Below, piece after piece: positions 17,401 through 25,098 of a stretch of DNA of 64,000 bases; the first letter of the stretch is position 1, and each line of letters begins with the position of its first letter. The stretch is taken from assembly GCF_000720635.1 (NCBI RefSeq), contig NZ_JOCF01000034.1, positions 1-64,000 on the forward strand, given 5' to 3'. The position numbers and the translations under genes are program-made. Under the pieces are notes generated by a model. It was not told the DNA's origin. It made no database searches and saw only the letters and a program-made list of their open reading frames with translations. This DNA comes from Streptomyces sp. NRRL WC-3742 (GTDB lineage: Bacteria; Actinomycetota; Actinomycetes; Streptomycetales; Streptomycetaceae).

Positions 17401-19430
17401 GGCAGAAGCTGGACAGGGCGGGCGCCGACAAGGGCCGCTACTACCTGCTGAGTTCGGCCGGGTCCGCCTCCGGCTACCTGGTGCGCGGCCTGGACGCCGG
17501 GCAGGCGCTCCAGTACCAGGACTACGTCAACGTCATGAGCTACGACCTGCACGGCTCCTGGAACCAGTACGTCGGCCCGCAGGCCCCGCTGTACGACGAC
17601 GGACGGGACAGCGAGCTGGCCGCCGCCGGGATCTACAACGACCAGGACCCGAACACCAAGGACTACCAGAAGAACGGGTACTTCAACCTCGACTGGGCCT
17701 ACCACTACTACCGCGGCGCCCTCCCGCCCGGCCGCATCAACCTCGGCATCCCCTTCTATTCCCGGGGCTGGCAGAGCGTGCAGGGCGGCACCGACGGCCT
17801 GTGGGGCACCTCGGTCATGGCGGACCAGTCCAAGTGCCCGAAGGGGGTCGGCGGCCGGGGCCCGGCCAACGCCCCGGCGTGCGGGCTCGGTGCGACCGGC
17901 GTCGACAACGTCTGGCACGACACCGAGGACGGCCGCGAGATCGGCGCCGGGTCCAACCCGCTGTGGCACACCAGGAACCTCCAGGCGGGCACCGTGCCCG
18001 GCTACCTGCGCTCGTACGGGATCGACCCGGCCTCTGACGCGGGCAAGCTGACCGGCGCCTACGCCGAGAAGTACTCCGACGCGCTGCAGTCCTCCTGGCT
18101 GTGGAACGACGCCAAGAAGGTGTTCCTCTCCACCGAGAACGACCGGTCGATCGACGCCAAGGCGAAGTACATCGCCGACAAGGGCATCGGCGGCGCGATG
18201 ATCTGGGAGCTGTCGGGCGACTACACCAAGCGCCCCAACGGCGAGTGGGGGATGGGGTACGACCTGACCACCCGGCTCGACACCGCGCTCCGGGGCGCCG
18301 GGGCGTCCGGCAACTCCACGGGCGGCGGCAAGGCCCTGCCGGCCCAGGTGATCGACGTCAAGGCCGAGTTGGTGGACTTCCCCACCGACACCAAGGACAT
18401 GTGGCCGATGCAGCCGAAGCTGCGGATCACCAACAACACGAAGACGGCCCTCGCCCAGGGGACGGAGATCTCCTTCGACCTGCCCACCTCCACCCCGCCG
18501 GTGCTGAAGGACGGGGCCTTCAAGGCGATGAGCGGCCTCGTCCCGGGCCACACCGGGCCGAACGCGGGCGGGCTGAAGGGCGACTTCCACCGGGTGACCG
18601 TCAAGCTCGGCTACTGCGAGGACGTGCCGGCCGGAAAGTCCAGGGACATCGACGTCAAGTACTACCTGCCCGTCACCGGCCCGGCGAACGTCACCTTCCG
18701 CATCGGCGGCCAGGAGTACGGGTCGACCGGCGACCTGCGGCGCGCGGTGACGACGGTCGACCCGCCGGCGGCGGACCCGGCGGCGCAGTGCCGGGCCGCA
18801 GCCTGGCAGGCCCACGCGTACAACCCGAACCCCTCGTTCGCGTTCTGGCAGACCGGTGACAAGTGGATCATCGAGGACCGCAACAGCGGCAACGTCCTCG
18901 ACCACCCCGGCGACTGGACCGACGCCCACCTGGTGGACAAGCAGAGCGGCAACGCCAACCAGCTGTGGACGGTGAGCGAGGACGCCCAGGGCTGGTACCA
19001 CGTCAAGTCCGCGTCGAGCGGGCACGACCAGTGCCTCGGCGCCACCACGGCCAGGGGCGCCCTCACCGTGCGGGACTGCGACGGAAAGGTGGACCAGTGG
19101 TGGCGGCTGGTGCCGCTGAGCACGGACCAGGCCACGGCGGGCAGGCCGCTTCTGGACCAGTGGGTCACCGGCGGGCCCAAGCACGGCGCGTCGTACGCGC
19201 TGGGCGGTTTCGCGGACGGCGCCGACTGGTGGCGGACCCCGGCCTACCTGGCCGCGCCCGAGAACAGCGGCACCGACGCCGGTACGAGGATCATCGCCGG
19301 TGACACCGACGGGGCCTGGGCCTCGACGGTGTCGTGGAACGGCTTCTACTGGCGGGCCAAGTGGTGGAACAAGGCGGCCGACGAGCCGGGCAAGGGCGAC
19401 GCCTGGCAGAAGCTCGGACCGACCCCGTGA
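14442..19430 (+). CDS. Secreted RIP (rRNA N-glycosidase)-hemopexin-ricin B-GH18 chitinase fusion
   Basis: 1,662 residues from ATG 14442 (GAAGGA upstream), with a signal peptide ending near residue 41. Residues 45-300 match the ribosome-inactivating protein fold: SE213AAR216F with the spacing of the ricin A active site, W270 in the NRWDALS segment, and Tyr candidates Y120 (DLYIMGF) and Y157 (LGYSDR). Residues 350-562 hold four hemopexin-like repeats (AAVSI...LFKGxxYxxM pattern). Residues 616-738 form a ricin-B trefoil with three QxW motifs. Residues 805-1286 are a GH18 chitinase with D947-I-D949-Y-E951 intact. An Ig-like region, a second lectin-like segment (1447-1570) and a C-terminal chitin-binding-like tail (WNGFYWRAKWW) follow. 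Toxin, targeting and chitin-breaching modules in one chain suggest an anti-eukaryote effector (fungus or arthropod). The RIP call is from motifs only. Confidence 0.82.
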   Translation: MRTVRFPSARPRWRWPMRVAAIGMAVLLAFTAMPTLSAVAADGTDEDRLYATRYREFIDQLRADTSASLIAAQDAVEHDVTSINATTAGYIQVPLTKLERLDPTMGDVPPILVMRRSDLYIMGFLRPAQHNRPALFFRMRGTDAPDQEGYRTVDLGYSDRYNDKQGLLDPNDVRIDQQALHEALDALRGAREDYNSRQALKGALTMLATAASEAARFQVIRDNILRALATRTSDGHPSVYDARDSVVPNDLTLTPEIRSRITGGWLVNRWDALSERVLAWNDDNPEGDLRSAFDAGPLDQRLTNVPFTIGRALSFLAVVHVGAAGCGGRTLQLTSGTTGTASGVCTTHPKAIDAAVSIDDVSAHAILFKGPNYQYMTGDRGMRDWPWALEGKPRSTVQDCPALRGTGFATGVDAALRLPDYPDDLLLFRGDRYLRLRLGKNAQGRTLQGCSVQTGPMPIGDAFTPLKGTGFANGLDTAVSVTGSQAYLFKGDQYLLLQVAVGGSGDRIVNGPKPIKDNWSQLARARLTSDLDAAFSPPQSQIGDNAPPLETVFIKGGAYVSMVVRPGTVDDDPMSAGMIEDDWYGFRNSIFSSRDSVIRIPQEMHRPPGGLPPGPVKGLSGRCLDVKDGATAPGTPVRLQDCNGGDAQKWSVPGDGTLRALGTCLEAAGAGKDWGTKVQLAACDGSAAQRWNRTAARELRNANADLCLDVPGSVVDDGRQLQLWGCNDSGAQKWTVNDPSVPAPTPVSGDAGSPFDDSADDRGGKPASSGDCRPEGMAVTPGVTARYCDVYDGSGREWVGNNRTRRTVGYFNAGRTGADGTPGYLVSNIPWSKVSHINYAFAHVTDNRISVGDPNDPKNPATGLTWEGDRNAMDTSLPYRGHFNLLNTYKKKHPAVKTLISVGGWADTREFYAMATNADGSVNQAGIDTFADSVADFLDRYGFNGVDIDYEYPTALPSTGNPNDWDVSDPRRKGLQQGYTALMKTLRQKLDRAGADKGRYYLLSSAGSASGYLVRGLDAGQALQYQDYVNVMSYDLHGSWNQYVGPQAPLYDDGRDSELAAAGIYNDQDPNTKDYQKNGYFNLDWAYHYYRGALPPGRINLGIPFYSRGWQSVQGGTDGLWGTSVMADQSKCPKGVGGRGPANAPACGLGATGVDNVWHDTEDGREIGAGSNPLWHTRNLQAGTVPGYLRSYGIDPASDAGKLTGAYAEKYSDALQSSWLWNDAKKVFLSTENDRSIDAKAKYIADKGIGGAMIWELSGDYTKRPNGEWGMGYDLTTRLDTALRGAGASGNSTGGGKALPAQVIDVKAELVDFPTDTKDMWPMQPKLRITNNTKTALAQGTEISFDLPTSTPPVLKDGAFKAMSGLVPGHTGPNAGGLKGDFHRVTVKLGYCEDVPAGKSRDIDVKYYLPVTGPANVTFRIGGQEYGSTGDLRRAVTTVDPPAADPAAQCRAAAWQAHAYNPNPSFAFWQTGDKWIIEDRNSGNVLDHPGDWTDAHLVDKQSGNANQLWTVSEDAQGWYHVKSASSGHDQCLGATTARGALTVRDCDGKVDQWWRLVPLSTDQATAGRPLLDQWVTGGPKHGASYALGGFADGADWWRTPAYLAAPENSGTDAGTRIIAGDTDGAWASTVSWNGFYWRAKWWNKAADEPGKGDAWQKLGPTP

Positions 19431-19455
19431 CCGGTCCCTGACCGGCGACAGCCAG

Positions 19456-19487
19456 GGCCCCGGCGGATTCGTCATTCCGCCGGGGCC
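19456..19487. terminator. Bidirectional hairpin terminator
   Basis: 12-bp stem (19456-19467 with 19476-19487), 8-nt loop, between the large fusion gene and the convergent chelatase gene. Confidence 0.8.
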
Positions 19488-19499
19488 TTCGGCGTCCCC

Positions 19500-20177
19500 T
19501 CAGGCGGCGGCCGGGAGGAGGGCGCGGGCGCGGGCCTCGTCGTAGCGGTGGAGGACGAGCCGGGCGAGGGCCGGGTGGGCGCCGAGCGGGGCGCTGGTCC
19601 AGGTGGCGGGGGTGTCGGCGGCGCGGCGGGCGAAGTGGCCGGGGGCCAGGAGGTAGGTGGCGAGGGCCGTTTCGGGGTGGGCGGCGGCACGGTGGGCGGC
19701 GAGGGCCTGGTGCGGGGTGGGCCCGTGGCCGGAGAGGTACGCGGGGGTGACGGGGCGGCCGAGGCGGGCGGCCAGCAGGTCGGCCGTGCGGGCGGTGTCG
19801 GCGCGGGCGGCCGGGTCGGAGGAGCCGGCGCCGGCGAGGACGACGGGGGCGTGGGACGGGGCTCCGGCTTCGGCGAGGCGGTGGGCGAGGGCTTCGGCGA
19901 GCAGCGGGTGCGGGCCCAGGGCCCGGGCGAGGGGCAGGCCCGTGGCGGCGAGGTCGACCTTCACGTGGTAGCCGGTGGAGAGCAGCAGCGGGACCACGAC
20001 GGGCCGCGGGCCGTCGAGTTGGGCGAGGGTTCGGGAGAGCGACGGCTCCGCGTGGTCCAGGAAGCAGAGGCGGATGTCGAGTTCGGGCCGCATCGAGCGA
20101 ACCAGGCGCACCAGCGCACGAGTTGCGGCGAGAGCCCGGGGATCGCGGCTGCCGTGCCCGACGGCGAGCAGTGTCAC
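19500..20177 (-). CDS. Sirohydrochlorin chelatase (CbiX/SirB-like)
   Basis: 225 residues from GTG 20177, overlapping the upstream nnaR stop (GTGA). The N-terminus LLAVGHGSRDP is the CbiX/SirB metal-site motif, with a second half-domain motif VPLLLSTGYHVKVD and a later AYLSGHGPTPHQAL and YLLAPGHFAR. Two chelatase halves are present, as in long CbiX proteins. Expected reaction: insertion of Fe(II) into sirohydrochlorin to give siroheme, the cofactor of NirB. Cobalt insertion is the alternative, but no cobalamin genes are nearby. Coupling to NnaR and the neighbouring nirB supports the siroheme role. Confidence 0.88.
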   Translation of the reverse strand: MTLLAVGHGSRDPRALAATRALVRLVRSMRPELDIRLCFLDHAEPSLSRTLAQLDGPRPVVVPLLLSTGYHVKVDLAATGLPLARALGPHPLLAEALAHRLAEAGAPSHAPVVLAGAGSSDPAARADTARTADLLAARLGRPVTPAYLSGHGPTPHQALAAHRAAAHPETALATYLLAPGHFARRAADTPATWTSAPLGAHPALARLVLHRYDEARARALLPAAA

Positions 20178-21313
20178 CCCGCCGCCAGCCGGTAGCCGCG
20201 CTTGGGGACGGTGCGGATGAGCGAGGCGTGCGGGCCGAGGGCGGCGCGCAGCCGGCCGATGGCGGCTTCGACGGCATGTTCGTCGGGGGCGGCGTCGGGC
20301 CAGGCGGCGCGCAGCAGGTCGGTGCGGCTGAGGACGCGGCCGGGGCGTTCGGCGAGGGCGCGCAGGACGGCGGCGCCGCGCGGGCTGAGCCGGTGGGTGG
20401 CGTCGCCGACCAGGGCGGCGTTGCCCTGGAGCGTCAACACGACGCCCTCCAGGGGGATTTCGCGCCGGGAACGCCCGGGGAGGGCGTCGGCGAGGAGGCG
20501 TACGAGGGAGCCGAGCCGGCCCCGCTCGGGGTGGACGGCGGTCAGGCCGAGCTCGGTGAGCGGGCGGGCGCACAGGCTGCCGACGCAGACCGGCAGGACG
20601 TCCGAGCGCAGCGCGTCCACCAGCGCCTCGTACAGGCCCTCCTCCTCGGCGGCGGCGAGCAGCGCGGTGATGGCGGGGGCGCTGGTAAAGGTCAGCGCGT
20701 GCACCTGGCGGCGGACGGTCTGGTCGAGGAGGCGGCGCACCGCGCCAGGGTCCTCGGACGGCGCCCAGCGGTAGACGGGCACGGAGACGACCTCCGCGCC
20801 GCGCTCGCGCAGGGCCGCGGCGAAGGCGTCCAGGCGTACCCCGTGCTCCTGGACGGCGATGCGGCGCCCGGCGAGGGGGCGGGCGAGCAGCCAGGTGAGC
20901 AGTTCGTCGGTGGCCTCGGTGGCGGGGGAGTAGCCCTCGCCGAGGCCGCTGGCGCGGACGGCGCCGGTGGCCTTGGGGCCGCGGCTGAGCACGACCGCGC
21001 CCCGGCAGGCTTCGGCGAGGGCGGCGCCCCGGCCCCAGCCCTCGGCGGCGCTCATCCAGCCTCGCCAGCCGACGCCGGTGGTGGCGACGACGTAGTCCAG
21101 CGGCGCGGCGAGGCAGCGTTCGGTGGCCTCGCGCAGCGCCCGGTCGTCGGGGAGGGGGAGGATGCGCAGCACGGGCGCCTCGACCACCTCGGCGCCGCGC
21201 CGGGTGAGCAGCGCGGTGAGCTCCTCGCGGCGGCGGGCGGCGGTGACGCCGATGGTGAAGCCGGTGAGCGGGCCCGGCGGCGCGGGGGGCTTCGGCGGGG
21301 TGGGGGTGGCCAT
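20174..21313 (-). CDS. nnaR: NnaR: HemD-like domain plus winged-helix regulator of nitrate/nitrite assimilation
   Basis: 379 residues from ATG 21313, chosen for GGAGG 8 nt upstream; an in-frame ATG at 21349 has a weaker site. Residues about 15-265 resemble uroporphyrinogen-III synthase (FTIGVTAARR, VVATTGVGWRGW, LTFTSAPAITALL). Residues 280-379 form an OmpR-type winged helix (LSPRGAAVLRALAERPGRVLSR to RTVPKRGYRL). Family knowledge: Streptomyces and mycobacterial NnaR has this layout and co-activates nitrate/nitrite genes with GlnR. It diverges from nasA and is translationally coupled to a siroheme chelatase. Whether the HemD half is still enzymatic cannot be judged here. Confidence 0.88.
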   Translation of the reverse strand: MATPTPPKPPAPPGPLTGFTIGVTAARRREELTALLTRRGAEVVEAPVLRILPLPDDRALREATERCLAAPLDYVVATTGVGWRGWMSAAEGWGRGAALAEACRGAVVLSRGPKATGAVRASGLGEGYSPATEATDELLTWLLARPLAGRRIAVQEHGVRLDAFAAALRERGAEVVSVPVYRWAPSEDPGAVRRLLDQTVRRQVHALTFTSAPAITALLAAAEEEGLYEALVDALRSDVLPVCVGSLCARPLTELGLTAVHPERGRLGSLVRLLADALPGRSRREIPLEGVVLTLQGNAALVGDATHRLSPRGAAVLRALAERPGRVLSRTDLLRAAWPDAAPDEHAVEAAIGRLRAALGPHASLIRTVPKRGYRLAAG

Positions 21314-21358
21314 GCGGGTCAGCCTCCGCCGCGCGTGTTTCGGGGTCATTGCCCGGCC

Positions 21359-21374
21359 GTCACCTGGCGGTAAG
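21359..21374. promoter_or_regulatory. GlnR-box-like half site between nnaR and nasA
   Basis: GTCAC-N6-GTAAG resembles one a/b half of the actinomycete GlnR box (gTnAC-n6-GaAAC). It lies in the 192-bp divergent control region. Only one half is convincing; a second copy is not clear. No good ribosome site precedes nasA, which may be leaderless or start elsewhere. Confidence 0.4.
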
Positions 21375-21505
21375 CGAGAGCGCCGCTGCGGTTACGGCGG
21401 ATGTCCGTTGCCGCACCCCGGTCCCCGGGCGGTGTGAGCGAGGCGTACCGCGCCCGCAACACGGGGGACCCGGCGGCGAAACGGCGGACGGCGACCTTAC
21501 TCGGC

Positions 21506-23701
21506 ATGACCGGCACGACACGAACCGCCGCCGCCCCGGGGGCCGGCACTGCCCCGGGATCCGCCGCCGCCCCGGGATCCGCCACTGCTCCGGGGTCCGC
21601 CACCGACACGCACTGCCCGTACTGCGCGCTGCAGTGCGGCATGCGGCTCGACCCGGCCCGCCCGGGCGAGGTGCTGGAGCGCCCGGAGTTCCCGGTGAAC
21701 CTCGGCGCGCTCTGCGGCAAGGGCCGGACGGCGCCGGCGCTGCTCGCCCGCGACGTCCGCCTCACCGGGCCGCTGCTGCGCGACGCGCCCGGTGCCCCGC
21801 TGCGCTCGGCGTCCTGGCCGGAGGCGCTGGACCGGGTGGCCGCCGCTGTGGCGAGCACCCGGGCCGAGCACGGGCCGGACGCGGTGGGCGTCTTCGGCGG
21901 CGGCGGGCTCACCAACGAGAAGGCGTACCTGCTGGGCAAGTTCGCCCGCGTCGTGCTGGGCACCGCCAACATCGACTACAACGGCCGGTTCTGCATGTCC
22001 TCGGCCGCCGCCGCGCACCGCAGGGCGTTCGGCCTGGACCGGGGGCTGCCCTTCCCGCTCGCCGACATCCCGCACACCGGCTGCCTGGTCCTGGTCGGCG
22101 CCAACCCGGCCGAGACGATGCCGCCCGCTGTGCGGTACCTGCGCGAACTGAAGGAGAACGGCGGCCGGTTGATCGTCGTCGACCCGCGCCGCACCCGCAC
22201 CGCCGAGCTGGCCGACCTGCACCTTCAGACCCGCCCCGGCGGGGACCTCGCACTGGCGCTGGGCCTGCTGCACCTGGTGATCGCGGACGGCCTGGTGGAC
22301 GAGGAGTTCGTCGAGAGCCGCACCACCGGCTTCGAGGCCGCCCGCGCCTGCGCGATGGCGCACTGGCCGGACCGGGTCGAGCGGATCACCGGCGTCCCCG
22401 AGCACCAACTGGGGCGAGCGGCCCGGATGTTCGGCGAGGCTCCGAGCGCCATGGTGCTCACCGCGCGCGGCCCCGAGCAGCACAGCAAGGGCACCGACAC
22501 CGTCGGCGCCTGGATCGACCTGTGCCTCGCCACCGGCAACAGCGGCCGCCCGTACGCCGGTTACGGCTGCCTGACCGGCCAGGGCAACGGGCAGGGCGGC
22601 CGCGAGCACGGGCAGAAGGCCGACCAACTGCCCGGCTACCGCTCGATCGAGGACCCGGCCGCGCGTGAACACGTGGCCGCCGTCTGGGGAGTCGAGGCCG
22701 ACAGCCTGCCCGGCCCCGGCCGCTCCGCCTACGAGCTGCTGGAGAGCCTCGGGCAGCCCGGAGGCGTCCGGGCGCTGCTGCTGGCCGGCTCCAACCCGGC
22801 CGTCTCCGCGCCCGACGCGGCGCACGTGAGCCGGCGGCTGCGCTCCCTCGACCTACTGGTGGTCGCCGACGTGGTGCTCTCCGAGACCGCCCGCCTGGCC
22901 GACGTCGTCCTGCCCGTCACCCAGTGGGCCGAGGAGGACGGCACCACCACCAACCTGGAAGGCCGGGTGATCCTGCGCCGCCGCGCCTTCGACCCGCCCG
23001 AGGGCGTGCGCAGCGAACTGTGGGTGCTGCGCGAACTCGCCGCCCGCCTGGGCGTGCCGGAGGGCTTCCCGGCCGAGGCCGAGGCGGTCTTCGAGGAGCT
23101 GCGCCGCGCCTCGGCGGGCGGCGACGCGGACTACGCGGGCATCGACTACGCCCGCATCGCCGCCGAGGACGGGGTGTTCTGGCCCTGCCCGACACCTCGG
23201 CACCCGGGCACGCCACGGCTGTTCCTCGACCGCTTCGCCACCCCGGACGGCCGGGCCCGCTTCGCCGCCGTCACCCACCGCCCGGCCGGGGAGGAGCCCG
23301 ACGAGGCGTACCCGCTGTACCTGACCACCGGCCGTGTCCTCGCCCAGTACCAGAGCGGCGCGCAGACCCGGCGCGTCCCCGAGCTGAACGCCGCCGCCCC
23401 CGGCCCGTACGTCGAGCTGCACCCCGGCCTCGCCGCGCGCCTGGGGGTCACCGACGGCGAGGCGCTGGCCGTCACCAGCCGGCGCGGGCGGGCCGTCGCC
23501 CCGGCGCGGATCAGCGACGCGATCCGGCCCGACACCGTCTTCATGCCCTTCCACTGGGCGGGCGCCGGCCGGGCCAACAGCCTCACCAACCCGGCGCTGG
23601 ACCCGGTGTCGCGGATGCCCGAGTTCAAGCTGTGCGCCGTCCGCGTGGAGCGGGCGGAGCCCGCGCCGCGTCACGCGACGCCCGAGGAGGCGGCGTCATG
23701 A
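21506..23701 (+). CDS. nasA: Assimilatory nitrate reductase, molybdopterin subunit
   Basis: 731 residues if started at ATG 21506; an upstream in-frame GTG at 21401 would add 35 residues, and neither has a clear ribosome site. The N-terminal [4Fe-4S] motif is CPYCALQCGM with a fourth Cys in ALCGKG. Bis-MGD-binding segments follow, including NYNGRFCMSS-like and ARGPEQHSKGTDT. The C-terminal MopB domain is present (LTTGRVLAQYQSG, FMPFHWAGAGRAN). No Tat signal, so it is the cytoplasmic assimilatory type. Near the start, an 18-bp unit is repeated four times (21533-21604), coding PGSA-rich sequence. The stop overlaps the next gene by 4 nt. It reduces nitrate to nitrite for NirBD. Confidence 0.9.
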   Translation: MTGTTRTAAAPGAGTAPGSAAAPGSATAPGSATDTHCPYCALQCGMRLDPARPGEVLERPEFPVNLGALCGKGRTAPALLARDVRLTGPLLRDAPGAPLRSASWPEALDRVAAAVASTRAEHGPDAVGVFGGGGLTNEKAYLLGKFARVVLGTANIDYNGRFCMSSAAAAHRRAFGLDRGLPFPLADIPHTGCLVLVGANPAETMPPAVRYLRELKENGGRLIVVDPRRTRTAELADLHLQTRPGGDLALALGLLHLVIADGLVDEEFVESRTTGFEAARACAMAHWPDRVERITGVPEHQLGRAARMFGEAPSAMVLTARGPEQHSKGTDTVGAWIDLCLATGNSGRPYAGYGCLTGQGNGQGGREHGQKADQLPGYRSIEDPAAREHVAAVWGVEADSLPGPGRSAYELLESLGQPGGVRALLLAGSNPAVSAPDAAHVSRRLRSLDLLVVADVVLSETARLADVVLPVTQWAEEDGTTTNLEGRVILRRRAFDPPEGVRSELWVLRELAARLGVPEGFPAEAEAVFEELRRASAGGDADYAGIDYARIAAEDGVFWPCPTPRHPGTPRLFLDRFATPDGRARFAAVTHRPAGEEPDEAYPLYLTTGRVLAQYQSGAQTRRVPELNAAAPGPYVELHPGLAARLGVTDGEALAVTSRRGRAVAPARISDAIRPDTVFMPFHWAGAGRANSLTNPALDPVSRMPEFKLCAVRVERAEPAPRHATPEEAAS

Positions 23702-25098
23702 GGATCGCCGTGGTCGGCGCCGGTATGGCCGCCGCCCGCTTCGCCGAACGCTACGGCGCCCTCGGCGGCCCGGGCACCGTCACCCTGTACGGCGCCGAGC
23801 CGCGCGGCCCCTACAACCGGGTGCTGCTCGCCGAGGTGCTCGCCGGGCGCTACGACGCCGAGTCGATCGCCCTGCCGCTCGGCGCGGCGCACGCCCGCCC
23901 CGGCTGCGAGGTGGTGGCCCTCGACGTGGAGGCCCGCACCCTGCGGCTGGCGGACGGCGGCACCGAGGAGTGGGACGAACTCGTCCTCGCCACCGGCGCC
24001 AACCCGGTGCTGCCGCCCGTAGGCGGACTGCGCCGCTCGGACGGCCGGGGCCTGACCGAGGGCGTGCACACCCTGCGCACCCTGGAGGACGGCACGCGGC
24101 TCGCCGAGGAGGCGCTCGGCGCGAAGCGGGCCGTGGTGATCGGCGGCGGGGTGCTCGGAGTGAGCGCCGCCCGGGCGCTGGCCGCGCTCGGCGCCCGCAC
24201 CGAAATCGTCCACCAGGCACCGTATCTGATTGAGCGTCACCTCGACGCGGAGGCCGCCGAGGTGCTGCGCGGGCAGCTGCGCACCCTCGGCGTCGACTGC
24301 TACCCCGGCAACCGGGCCCGCGCCGTGCACGGGCGATCCCGCGTCGAGGCCGTCGAGTTGGCCAACGGCTACCGGCTCGACTGCGACCTCGTCGTCCTCG
24401 CCTGCGGCACCCGCCCGCGCACCGCGCTCGCCCACGCCGCCGGACTCGCCGTCGCCACCGGCGTGCTGGTCGACGACGCCCTGGGCACGAGCGCCCCGCA
24501 CGTCCACGCCGTCGGCGACTGCGCCGAACACCTGGGCCCTGTCCGGGCGATCTTGCCGGGCGCGCGACGCCGGATCATCCCGGCTGGACGCACGGCCGAA
24601 CCGCCCAAGTACGTCCAGTACGAGGACGGTCCGGCCGCACGCCCAGCCGGGCGCCCGACGTCGCGCGCTGATCCGACAAGGTCGCCCGGACAGGGCCCAG
24701 GCGCCGTCACCGGGTTGGCCGCCCCCGCCTGGGACCAGGCCGACGTCCTGGCCCGCCGCCTCTCCGGCGCGGACCCCGACGCCCGCTACCCGGGCTGGCG
24801 CCCCCGCGCTCGGCTCAGCACCGGGGGCCTCGAGTACGCGGCCTTCGGCGCCGTCGACGAGACCCTCGACCCGGGCCTGGACGTGCTGCGCCTGACCGAC
24901 GCCACCCGAGGCAGCTACAAGAAGCTCGTCCTGCGCGGGGACCGCCTCGTCGGCGCCATCCTGCTCGGCGACCTCGCCGCCGTCGACGCGCTGGCCGTCG
25001 CCTTCGCCGGCGACGGCCTCCTCACCGGCCACCCCCTGCACCTGCTCACCCGAGGAGCCGCCATGACCGGAGCCACTTCGACTGGAGGCCCGCGATGA
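23698..25098 (+). CDS. FAD/NAD(P)-dependent oxidoreductase of nitrate assimilation, carrying an in-frame insertion
   Basis: 466 residues from ATG 23698 (ATGA overlap with nasA). FAD site VVGAGMAAARFAERYG, second nucleotide site VVIGGGVLGVSAARAL, and VHAVGDCAEH near the C-terminal FAD motif. This is the small-reductase type that feeds electrons to NasA or partners NirB. Directly after GDCAEH, about 55 residues (24535-24699) come from a palindromic MITE-like element. The family then resumes at VTGLAAPAWDQADVLARRL. The frame stays open and no stop is created. The insert sits in the loop after the flavin-binding GD motif, so activity may be altered or retained; this needs testing. Gene order supports the operon role. 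Confidence 0.85.
   Translation: MRIAVVGAGMAAARFAERYGALGGPGTVTLYGAEPRGPYNRVLLAEVLAGRYDAESIALPLGAAHARPGCEVVALDVEARTLRLADGGTEEWDELVLATGANPVLPPVGGLRRSDGRGLTEGVHTLRTLEDGTRLAEEALGAKRAVVIGGGVLGVSAARALAALGARTEIVHQAPYLIERHLDAEAAEVLRGQLRTLGVDCYPGNRARAVHGRSRVEAVELANGYRLDCDLVVLACGTRPRTALAHAAGLAVATGVLVDDALGTSAPHVHAVGDCAEHLGPVRAILPGARRRIIPAGRTAEPPKYVQYEDGPAARPAGRPTSRADPTRSPGQGPGAVTGLAAPAWDQADVLARRLSGADPDARYPGWRPRARLSTGGLEYAAFGAVDETLDPGLDVLRLTDATRGSYKKLVLRGDRLVGAILLGDLAAVDALAVAFAGDGLLTGHPLHLLTRGAAMTGATSTGGPR
24531..24703. mobile_element. MITE-like foldback element inserted in frame in the FAD reductase gene
   Basis: The first 22 bases from 24535 (beginning GGGCCCTGTCCGGGCGA) match the reverse complement of the other end with one or two mismatches. 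Similarity continues inward through GCGCGCGACG with a 4-nt gap, and then through a second block (CCCGGCTGGACGCACGGCC against its inverted partner). The whole element is therefore one imperfect palindrome centred near 24617. It encodes no transposase. A target-site duplication is not evident. Its length (about 165 bp) is a multiple of three. Confidence 0.85.

Noticed and set aside
15000..19475. 1,491-residue open frame on the minus strand
   Set aside because: It is an antisense shadow of the RIP-chitinase gene. The plus strand has the recognisable domains and the minus product is low-complexity Val/Gly/Arg/His sequence.
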